The notes under the pieces: generated by a model
The model's database searches: none
Seen by the model: only the letters and a program-made list of their open reading frames with translations
Told to the model about the DNA's origin: nothing
Assembly (NCBI GenBank): GCA_014526335.1
Contig: JACTAT010000061.1
Location: forward strand, 2,971,553-3,035,552
From: Chrysaora quinquecirrha
Lineage: Eukaryota; Cnidaria; Scyphozoa; Semaeostomeae; Pelagiidae
Length of the DNA stretch: 64,000 nt
Reading direction: 5' to 3'
Translations under genes and position numbers: made by a program
Shown: piece after piece, positions 20,321-32,300 of the stretch
Layout of the letters: each line of letters begins with the position of its first letter
Numbering within the stretch: the stretch's first letter is position 1

Positions 20321-23300
20321 TTAAACAAAAATCACAAGACTTGCTTTCTGTTTATTGCGTGAAATTATAGCTGATTTTGTTCTTCTTAATAATTTTTCTT
20401 CCGGTGAGTTTTTCTCTAAAGTATCTGAGCTATGATAATCATCAAAACTTTTCGAATAATTATTATTATTTTGTTCGATATTTTTAATACCACACTTCAT
20501 TGGTGAATGCTTCTCGATGAAACCTTGTTTTAAAATAACAGACTGAATCGCTTCTGTTTTATTTTTATGTTTTATCAAATTCAGACTTGACAAATTTGAT
20601 TCTGATTTTGAAACAAGGAGTCGTTTTGCTTTTTGCAGTTCTTTAGCTTGCATTGACTTCACACTAACCCTTTTCGGCTTTCTATTTGATCTTCGCAAAG
20701 ATGAACTCCTCACAAGAGAAACTTGGATTTCTTTTTGTTTCTTTTCATTTTTACTCGCTGAGAACTTATTACTGCTCATCTCTCCATTAAGCCCAGAAAG
20801 TTCACCATTTAATTTGGCATATTCAGGACCAGATTTCCCTGGTTCATATGCAAAGCCATTTTGCATCGCATTCTCCTTCGTCAATTTCCATTTTTCCTTT
20901 TTCTCCAAATCAACACATTTTTCTATATTACCTTCAACAATCTCCCCATTAGAATTTTTGTGTCTCCCATCATCTTCTTTACGAGACATTTTCGTCCCAT
21001 CTTCTCTACTAATTCTCGATTTTTCAGGCTTTTCTCTGACAGGAGATAACAAAACTTTCCTCAGAATTTCCTTTTTGGATGTAAAATCCTCTTCTTCAGA
21101 CAGCATCTTGTTTAGCATATTATTCAAATTTCTTTTCACTTGAGGAGACGATTTTGAGGTATTATTTGCGCCCATCTCTTTGCTATTACCATCACAAGGC
21201 GATTCTTGCATTAACGTGTGTCCATTTGACTTTGATGCAGGCCCCTTAGCATTACCATTCGTATCTTGCATTAAGATGCACCCAGATGAAGTCGATGAAA
21301 GTCCTTTGGTATTGTTAGGTAGCCTTTGCATAAAGGTACGCTCAGCTGAATTTGATGCAGGCCCCGTGGCATTACCATTCGTGTTTTGAATTAACGTTCG
21401 CCCAGGTGAATTTGATGCAGATCCCAAGGCATTGGCAGTCGAATCTTGCATCATTATACCTCCAGCTGATGTAGGTCTTGTGGTATTATCTGCTTCAACA
21501 TCAATGTCAAAACTCGCACTATTACCATTTACAATGCCGTCAGTGAAACTCGACTCCCCACTTGCACATGTCGCTTCAGACACATTACTTGTTATACTCG
21601 ATCGCCTACTTGACTTACGAAAACTCGAGTTTCGACTGCTTCTCGTACTGGAATTACGACTGCCTCGAAAGCTTGAATTGCGACTGCTTCGGCGAAAATT
21701 CGGTGTGGATGACGAGCGATTCATCGAACGTGCTTTTTGTTGCGATTTCCTTGCGAGGGTTTCCATTGTGTTGGATAAATCGGTGAGAAATTGCTTGAAA
21801 ATGCCAAAAAGTTCGGTTGGTTTCGTTTTCAGCGGATCAATTCCAAAATACTGAGCAAGATCATTCAAATCTTGTTGGATTTGTCTTCGTTTTCGTTTGA
21901 TGTTGTTCAAATCCAATTTGCCTTGTTGCAAGAAATCCTAAAATGCAAAGTTGTCAAGGTTTCAGCTCAGGCTGATTTAAAAAGACACAAGCTAGGCACA
22001 AGCACCATTTTTAAACTATGATTACCAACTTACTTTGAATCCTTCGCTATCATTTGCAATAGAATCAAGCTCCATGGCAATCGACTAGAAAAAAATCAAA
22101 AGATTTAGATTTGCGAATTAGGAGAAATTCTTTTTTCAAAGACAATTTGTTTCGGTGGAAGTATATTGATCACATAATATTGTAGCAAATAAAACGAATG
22201 ATAAGAATAAATAACCATACACTGTATTCAACTGCAAGCTCTGTACCGTCTCTGTCGACGTCTATCAAGGAAACTGCAGAAAAACAAACACATTTGAGAT
22301 TCACGCATTTTATTGCAAGATGAGAATGATAATGCTTAAGGGGCTTGCATCAAAGTCAGATGCACACACTTTAATTGACTAGAGTTGTCTTGAAATGGTA
22401 ATAGCAAAGAGATAAATGCAAGTAATAACACAAGAAAAAAAAACGAAATAAGAATATCAACTAGCAATACCTGAGACTTGCAAATAATAAGGCGAAAGAC
22501 GGGGTTAGGTCTAGCCTGCGCCCAGACTCAAACTGATCAAATCAGTAGAGTCTGCGCAACTACGTCCAAAAGCTTGTTCTGGCCTCTTTTTCGTTTCAAG
22601 ACTTCTTCAATTCTCTTTTGTTTTCTTTTGTCTACTAAACCAATCAAATCGCCTGCCAATTTTTTGGCAGGCGATTTGATTGGTCAGTCCCAGCGTGCTA
22701 TTGTTTTCTTCTTTGAGCGGCCGCATGAGACTTCGTTGTGATCGCGCGCGGTAATCTTGTGGATTTGGTGAGTTAGTTCAAAATGGCGAATTCAAGAGTT
22801 TCAGCTGTGGGAAATATTGTTTGGGATGAAGATCGGTTTTCTCAAAGTTTGCACCACATAAGAAATGGAATTGGTTTGATTCACATCAGCAGATAATGGA
22901 AAAGAATAACACGTTTTTTAAATCATTGGAACTTTGCAATAGATCTAAGAACAACTGAATAGAATTTCGGTGCACATTGATTGATCTGAGGACAACTGAA
23001 TAGGCATTCATCCAGCACTGACCATGACTAACAAAGTTGGTTAGCAAACTGACAAGCATTACTCAGCACTGACAACTGCAAAAGAACTGACAACAGCTGG
23101 ATAAATTTTCATTGAGAACAACTGGATAGATTTTGAGTGCACATTGAGTACCATGGTAAAATATCTGAAAACAACTGAATAGAGTTCTGCTCCGATGTCT
23201 GACACAAAAAATCCCATTGTTGCATGCAATGCAGTACATGCAATACTAGAAAGCAAGCAAGCAAGCAGTGATAATGGTAAGAGATCTGAGAACAACTGAA

Positions 23301-26300
23301 TAGATTTTCAGTGCAAATTGATTATGGTAAAAGATCTGAGAACAACTGAATAGAATTCTGCTCCAATGACTGACACAAAAAATCCCATTGTTGCATGCAA
23401 TGCAGTACATGTAATATTAGAAAGCAAACGAGCAATCTTTATTTGTTAACACAAAGCTACACAACTGGAGCTTTAAAGATGGGCAGCTAAGTGAACTGTT
23501 GGCTTAATGGCATTTAGCAGACAGACACGCTTCAAATATGAATATTTGATTCTGGATTGACTTGTCAGAAACTTTCTTACTGGGGTCAGCTTTTCATCGG
23601 AACTATGTATGTTTACCAGCATGTAATTTTAAACCATTTCAAATCCTTCAAAATGTATTTTAGGATCTATTTGAAATATTTCAAGAACTTTAAGGTAAGA
23701 ATATGAAGGCAGCAGTACATGGGGTTTCGAATAGTGTACAATAGTTCATAATTATAGCCCCTGAGAATTTCATCCCCACCACCTACAGAACCAAACAGAT
23801 GCAGACTTGACTGCCTCAAGACAGGATTTCTCACACATGCCTCCATTTTCTTACCTTACTCGGATACATTAATTCTTGTTTAAAAGCAGTGAGTGTATCA
23901 AGCCAGCTTGCCAACCAACTCAGTTGCATATATCCAAAACTTTCAGATGAGCCCACTAAATTGTATAATGGACGGGATTATTTTTCTCACAACCCTCACC
24001 AAGATGTTGATATATTTTACACTAGAAGTGTTGGTAAGGTGACATGACTCAGACACCTTAACTAGCATTTGCAATTTTAAATATTACACAATTGTTACAA
24101 GCTGAAACTAGTTACAACAATAATGATATTTTTAAAGTACTGTAAATAAACTCTCTAGGTACCTACCTCTAGAATGCATTGCATATATACTGACAAGAGC
24201 ACTTAGAATATATCTAAGGATAATCTACTTAATATATCTACTTAAATTAACTAACAGTTTACATTATTTTAAAAAGAAATCTTAATTATGTAAGTACATT
24301 ACCAGGCTTTTAACATTTAATTTCAGAAAATTTTATACCTATAGCCTTGTTCATTATAAAAAGTAGCCTAGGTCTTGGTTTGGACCGTTGTTTCTTTTAG
24401 ACCAAGAACATCTGTAACTGTTAGCAAACAAAAACCGAGCTGTGACCTTAGTAAATCTAGATCACATCCAGGCTAGTTTTTGTACTGCTTACGTAAGTAT
24501 CAAACAAAACATGGAAATTGCATAACATGATAGTACATGCTAGTTGATATAAACAAATGGACATAAATCAAGCTTTGAAAGCCCCAAGCATAATTTTAAC
24601 AGCAACTTGCATAGTACTTTTGCAATTTCCATACTTTGCATTTCAAAATTGGCAAAGGTAGATACTGGGCCATGAGACAACAATTCTTTAATTTAATTTC
24701 ACCCTGTTTCTATAAAAGTTATTTGTACTTTTAAACTTATCAAATTCTGTTTAGTTTTTCAATGGGTCAACTCATTATGAACAAGAAATGTTGATAAGTA
24801 ATTAAAACTTTTTGTCAGGCTTTTCTTTCAATTGACAAAGCTGCTGGCATTCCTTGTATAGGCACTCTTTCAGAATCAGAAAAATTTATATGAGGAAACC
24901 ACCAAACGTAGGACTTCTCGTCGGTAGTAGGCCGTATTTCGACAAGGAAGTTCAGGCGCTGTAAAGCTTTCCTGACATCGAAGTCGCCCTTTCCATCCAC
25001 TAAATTAAAGTCCCAAGACTGTTTTTTTGTGAACTCAGTGAAACAAATAACGCACTACATGACTTACTGTATTATTTTTCACAAGTATCTAGCAGGACAC
25101 CAAGCTTCAAAGTAAATCTAAGCCACGCCACAAGGAAATGAACAGGCCGAGCGGAGCGTTCGCCGCATGGACTTCCATCGGAGCAACGCGCGCGGTTTAA
25201 AATGAAAACGAGATTGCTGAGTCAGCAGAACAAGCTTTTGGACGTAGTTGCGCAGACTCTACTGATTTGATCAGTTTGAGTCTGGGCGCAGGCTATGTTC
25301 TCGCAAATTTTAATGTTTGATAAATAATGTTTGATCGATCAAACATCAAACTAACATCTGAAACACCAAACATCTGAGATTTGCTTCTAAAACAAAATGT
25401 TGTCACGTTTGGCCACGTCACAAAACATTGCTCATCAAACATTTTTTGCTTAGTTACAGGCATAAAATGTTTAAATGCAAAAAGTATTTCAAAACCGTTT
25501 TCAAAGCAATTTCGCCTGTCAAACAATGTTTTATGACGTAGCCAAAGGGTCCAACTGTATGTAAACCTTGTAAGGATTACTTGCAAACCAAAGCTCAAAT
25601 GTTTGACAAACAATGTTTGATCGTTTGGCGAAGGCCTTAAACTTGAACGTTGGGAAAAGAAAAGGACAAGATGTGTATTAATTTCGTTTTCTGTCTTTAA
25701 ATAACTTCATTAACAATTCAATAAGAAGATCAGATAAAAATCAAATAATTCTCATATAATCAAACCTTTTACTGCTTTTCCCAGACTCGGCAGCTCTTCG
25801 GATAACTTCAGGATTTGCGGATCGCGTGATTCAATCTTGGATGTGACGTAAGCAAGGAAGTTTGAGTTCCCATCAGATGTTTTACAACAAGAAGCCTGTT
25901 GAGAAATTAGGCAAACTTTTAGAAACAGAACATGATAGGGGTGATGGTGAAAATGAAATGGTGTTTAGCGTCAGCCACTACAGTATCCCAGAAGTAGATT
26001 GAATAACGAGATCTTGTTGAATGAGATGCTCTGGTTGGGTTATCAAAGATCAATCAAGGTCAATCTACATCAATCAAGATCAATCGAGATCTATACAGAT
26101 CTATCAAGATCAATCTAGATTTATAAGATCAATCAAGATCAATCCAGATCTATAAAAATTAATCAAAGTCAATCAAGTTCGATAAAGATTAACGAGGATC
26201 AACCAAGATCGATAAATATCAATCAAAGTCATTTTTGATCTATACAGACTCAATCAAGATCAGTCAAGATCGATTAAGTTTAATCAAGATCAATCCAAGT

Positions 26301-29300
26301 CGATAAGATCAATCAAGATCAATCCAGATCGAAAAAGAGAAATCTAGAATCGATAAAGATCAATCACAAGATCAATTCGAGACCAATAAAGAAAAATCAA
26401 GAAACAATCGAGATCTATACAGACCAATCAAGATCAATTTAGATAGGTCGAGATGAATTCACATAAAAGACTTACAGTTGGTAGAAAGTCGATGTTAAAT
26501 GCTTTCGTTGCTGTGTTATTCATGGCTTTTCCAGCTGACAAAATATACTGTCAAATAAAAAAGACTACAATAAAAGTGAAACTAATGAATTCACACTATT
26601 CTGCCTTGATATCGTAGAGCAATAGACAAAAAGATATTAAAAGCAAGTTTTACCATGAGAATTTTTTCTAATTTTGTACTTTGCCGTATCTCTTCGATTG
26701 ACTTTCTGACAACCTCAAAATTCTGGAAATCAAATTAAATCATTTAACTCTTACATTTCATACTAGTTTTATTATCTATATTTAATATTATTATAGTAAT
26801 ATACTTGTTACTGTTTCAAGATTTTTCTTCTTACCTTGCAAATGGCATTGACCCGATCAAAGAAGGAGCATTGGAATACCATTGCACGGATTCTTTTACG
26901 AAATTGTGGAATGCTTGCCAACTGAAAACATAAAATCCCAAATAACAACACGTGACTATAAAAATATTATTGAAAAATCTTGGGAAACTCTAACTGGGAT
27001 AGTGATCCTTTGCACAGAAGCAAAATATGAATACAGAACTCACCAAGAAGGAAAATTCTTCAGGATCAGTTAAAACTTGTCTGTCGATTTGCAAATCCAT
27101 GGAAGAATATTTTTGAATTAAAGAAGTTTCCTGTAGAAAAGGAATGATATGTAATAAGAGGTAGAAATATATGGCAACAATAGTAATACAAGAACGATAA
27201 TTTCCTTAGACCCTTGTCAAACAATCAAATACTGTTTGGCAAACACTTGCATCTTTGGCCTGCAAATTCAGGGCTTCAATCATTAATCAAAAATCGCATC
27301 ATGTTTGAATCAAAAAGCAAACCACGCCTTGGCTTTCCAGAACGCTGATTTGGCTCAAAGCTTTCCAGAAAAATGCACCAAAAACAAAAACAACTTTTGT
27401 GCCTGCTTAAAAGATATGATGCATCGAAGTATTCTTTCGTATATCTAACTAAGTCTACTTAATTCTTGGCAAATCATACCTCTGTTTGATCAGGAAGGAA
27501 ATTCTCAATAGTTGATAGGAAATCTGCCTCTAGCAATCGAACGTCGACATTCTTCACAGCTTTGATCAAGTCGTCTGCAAATAGCTGGTGATGGGCCAAA
27601 GCAATTGCTGCAAAAGAACGAATATCAATTACCAGATGTAGAAAACTTTGATTGTCTACTAGCACTGTCCATAAAGGGGGAGACCGCAGTCAATCGCTGC
27701 AAAAGAACGAATATTATTTACCAGTTACAGAAAGCCTTACATGTCTACTTGTCTACTTGCTTGTCTACTGGCCGTGTTCACAAAAGGGAGAATGAAGTGA
27801 TTTAAATGCATAGTAGCAATCACGAAGGCAAGCAAGCAAGCAGTATTTAGTTACCCCTGTAGATCGGGGTAGAGGTAGCTATAGAGGTTATGTGGACCAG
27901 CAGCTTGTGTTCCCTATTCTAGAAGAATAACCTAGTCACTCATATACAGATCTTACATGAAGAGCCAGCTGAATTGCAGGCTGATGCAAAGACAACACGG
28001 TTAGATTTAAACAAAAAGCCTTTGGGTCGTTAGCAGAGCGCTTTACAACTTGGTAAAACAGCATCTTAGCTAGTTACAAAGCCTGCCAAAATGCAGTTTT
28101 GATTGTTTACTCGACCCACTTATCCCCTCCAACCTCTGTCAACAATGTTGCTTTATTCAATGCTAAAACATTTTCAGGTACATAAATAAACAGTGGGGTT
28201 ACCAAAATTCACTATTCAGCATTGCAAAACAACATTGTTTTCGGGGGAAAGGGGGGAAGGTCTAGCATAGTCTAGCCTTGCAGACATTCTAGTAATAACA
28301 AACTTGCAATAATAACTGAAATTTTGGGGAATGTTCTAATTTATACTGGCAGGCATTGCATTCGAATCACGCATATTCTTTTGAAACTATTTTCAAACTT
28401 TAAATATAAATAAATATTATGTTATTTTCTTACATATGTTGAGCTTCTTCTTCCCTGTCAGTGTCAGAATATCGTCTGAGTTTACAGTGTCAGTTGAAAG
28501 GCCTATTGAAAGCAAAATAAAAGCGACATTACGTGTTGCTCAAAAGCTGCAAACAGTAGCCGAAATTAATAATACATTGACACTGGATAATAAGAGAAAT
28601 AATAACCAAATATACGGAAAATATAGATGTAAGGAAGAAAAGTTAAAGTTGAATGACAAGGAGTTTTGACCTGAAAACTTTCTTGATTTTCTCGGTTTTT
28701 CTCTGAAAAGTTCAACGATTTCTTTCCTGTCAACAGCTGCCTCACCATTCTCCAAGTTTCGATTTACCTAAGGAGAGAAAAGTTAATTGAATAAAGCTTT
28801 TCGACGGACAGCTACAATTATGGAAATTTTGCAGTAGTCAAAATTTAGTCCAACAGGAAAGGTTGACTATCTTGGTGCTTGTACTACTGATTTTATAAGC
28901 GTTCAAATTTTACGATTTTATAAGGGCTCAGAGCATTTGGGGTGAAAAGCTCTCAAGTAATTTTCCTCAGCAACTGCCCTTGAACTTTGAACGCTCATAA
29001 AATCAATAGTAATAACGTTAGAACAGTGAAACTTTGTGCCTAGACTAAGTTTTGGATACTTTATACGGTTCAAGCATCGAAAATTCGATATCGTGAAGTT
29101 CTGATGAAATTCAGACAGCCTTCCATAGAAAAGGTGTATTACTTTTTGTTATTATAAATTGGTCAGTCATCTAAAAAAAACGTGCAGAGAAAAACTGAAA
29201 ACAGCATACCGAATCCCAGATGGTATTCCTCATATCAATTTTCAGCTCCTTCCAACTGATTTTCTTACATTTGAAATCACTGCCATCGTTTGACGGTGAT

Positions 29301-32300
29301 GCTGTTTTGATTGGCAACGGAGGCGGTATCGGCGGCGGAGGAGGTTTTGGAATGTTTGTTTTTGATTGGTTGATAGTTGTTTTTGCTGCCGGGTTGATTA
29401 ATGATGCACTTGCAGAGGCATACTGCGATGCAATCTCCATTGTTTCGTTACTTTCCAAGGCATCATCATCGGTATTAAAATCGATAATCGTAGCTTGCAT
29501 CAGAAGACCGATCGGCTTGAAAACAGCCCATTTTCCAAACTCCAACATCTCTGTAATGGAGGGCTGTTTCGTTCCAATAAAAGCTAGAATAAGATTCAAG
29601 TCGCGAGAATAAGATTCCACTATTTCAGAGACATAAAAATGAAGCCCTGATCCAAACAGGTGTACGGTTGCCCGTATGGTTGTCCCCTTCCAAAAACCTG
29701 AAATTACGGGCAGACCTCAACCATGTAAAGGAGTGAAACATCATTTAGTACCAGGGTGACGCACCTTCTTCAAGGTAACATTTAAGAGCCTTTAGTGCAT
29801 TTAAATTCATTGTGCTTGAAGAAAAAATAATTCGGAGACAGATTCTTAAGAAATAGTGAATTTCAGGCAACATTTCGATGCTCATTCAATTCAATTGGAC
29901 AACAAATTTCACCATTTTGAGGACATCTAACTGAGGGGTATGTTTATTTATTAAGCAATAGGTACGTGATTTAGAAGGAGTGACCCGCTCCTCGCATATA
30001 CCCGTTGGTGGCTCGTTAGCCTCGGGCCCCATAATATTAACCCTCCTTCAACTTACCCTCCAATTTACCCTCTTTCTTAATTTATTATTGTAGAGTAAAT
30101 ATACGTATACTAGATCTTTCAGTTTTGAATATGTAGCTGTATATCAAAAGTATTTAGTCATTAGTCTTTTAGCTTATTTGTTGTTAGTATTCCCGCTGAT
30201 ATGTAGACTTAACTTTGTTTTGCTTTTGTGTTTAAGAGTTGATTTGTATTAGCTACTTTTTCTTTTAAATTTAGTTATTTTGTTACCAACTTAAAAAGAA
30301 AGTGATTAAAAAAAACTAATTGATAATCTAGCACCATTAAAGAGCATCGTAATATCTACTTTGATTTCAGATATCAGTTTCAAGACAAGCTGTATTCTTA
30401 GCTCAGTTCCTTCCTATATTCCCCCTAGTTTTCTACTAGTCAAGTAATCCCTAAAAGGAAAAATAAAAAACTCACTTTTCCAGATTCCATATCGATCATA
30501 GTCATCTTTCGTTACCATAAAAACCAACATCGTTACAAATCCTACAAGACAATATACCTCATGTTAAAAGAAAATACAAGATAATATAATACAATAATGC
30601 AAAAAAATCTTTATTTATCATTTATATGAATACGTTTACAACTGGCAGGTTGGCCAGCCTCAAAAAGCCTCTAGATCGAAGATTTCTCTGACGAATAACA
30701 GTAGCAACTAACCAGGTACAATTTCTAGAAACAAAAATGAATTTTGCCTAAGCGCACAAGTCGAAAACTTCCTTAACTCGTCCTAATTAAATGGTTTTAA
30801 AATACTCAAAATAAGCCACATGTAATCTTCCGAGCAACAGAGATTCCTAGTAAGACAGTAGGGCGAAATGCAAACGATATTTCAATATACAAAGCTTCCC
30901 TGATGATTGTTTTAAAAGCTCAATTCATCAACCCTGGGTAGGACAGCAGGAATAATAATTCTATCAGAAAAGAATCGTCATCCTGAGATCGCATAAGTAG
31001 GGATTTCGCGGAATGCGAATAATCTACCAAATAATATGGGGTTGAATCGTAAAAGCAGATTATGAAAATTGAGGGGTGCTTGTGTAATGGAGAGAGAGGG
31101 AGCGAAGGGGTAGCTCAATAAAAAAAAGCATCTGATTATTAGCAGAATCATGGATCTTTCAAAGGCCTGTAGAACGTAAAAGATCCAAAAAATAAAATGC
31201 ATTCTGTAGCATTTGACGATGACAAAATTTGTTATCGTTGAGGTTTAATACACCTAGCTGGTGGAGTCATGAGCTAAGTGAGATCAGGCTAGAGTCTCAA
31301 CTATTGTAGCGTCACAGGGCCGTGACCTCCTTAGTTTTATCTACTTCTGAGATCCTAGCGACTGGCGTTGGACATGCCATTACAACTTCACATTCAACAA
31401 CTACGGGCTAATAAGGCCTGCAACTTTAATGACTATGGTTCCTCGACTATTACAGCTCGACACTTCATCCTTTATACTATTACGAAAACTGTTATAAATG
31501 ATGGAATGAAAACACAGCTCTATTCTTACTTACCTATAACTTGTCAGCACAGCACATAAAGAGCATAGGCCTTTAGCATACAAACAGTTATGTAGTTAAT
31601 ATACCAAACGTAGAGCGAAGGCCATCGACGAAAACAGAGGCAAATTATGATAACAGATCTCTGAGTTCTGTTTTGTTTTATAGCTGAACATATTCACCAC
31701 ACATATGTTAATTTTCACCTGATAATGTCGTTAATAATTTATCCAAAGTATGTTTTTATGAATCGAAAAGTGCCTTCCTTTACATGTTTAGTTTTTAAGG
31801 GGCCAACTGTTTTGAAATGACCACGGAATGCATTATTATACATAGCCACAGGATAAGCTACCTGTTATGTAGATTCGATTCATTGTACAAAATTCCATTT
31901 CGAATGGAAAAAGTTTTAAATTTTTCAAATATTTACGGAGCTCAGTCTGATGTTCTTGCAAATATAAGACACTACATGAGATCTATAATTCTATTTATTA
32001 TTTACTTAATCCACGTAAACAATAAACAACTTCTGAAAAAACTATGAATTGTGATTCAAATGATTCAAGACTGATTCAGTTGTGATTCAATTGTGATTCA
32101 AGTTCGAGACGCTATTTACTGGCCTGAGCTGAATCAGCTGACGTGAAAAGTGGTTGCTAAGTTACAGTTGCTAGGTGAATGAAATCGAGTAGCACGTCAG
32201 AGAAACCAAAATTTGTCCTGTTGACCTGTTGACTCGAAAAGGTTAAAACCTTGAAGACATGGAGATTGGTTGAGCGAAAATTTGGTCACGAGAGTTCATG

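Larger units (their letters stand above)
22512..25295. mobile_element. 2.78-kb element with identical 70-bp terminal inverted repeats
   Basis: Bases 22512-22581 (beginning TAGCCTGCGCCCAGACTCAA, ending AAAAGCTTGTTCTG) are repeated exactly inverted at 25226-25295. The outermost TA on each side could be a TA target duplication, giving TIRs that start GCCTGCGCCC. Inside are a perfect 21-bp hairpin, a duplicated unit of about 170 bp, and a minus-strand frame at 24815-25000 (DFDVRKALQRLNFLVEIRP, then WWFPHINF) that I cannot assign. No recognisable transposase. It lies in the 3.5-kb formin intron between 22273 and 25766. Identity of the arms implies recent insertion, or gene conversion between them. 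Confidence 0.8.

Noticed and set aside
20814..21854. Several plus-strand frames opposite the formin tail
   Set aside because: Shadows of the long conserved minus-strand coding exon.
24815..25000. Possible transposase exon in the 2.78-kb element
   Set aside because: Protein-like composition but no catalytic motif or family I recognise, so not annotated as a gene.
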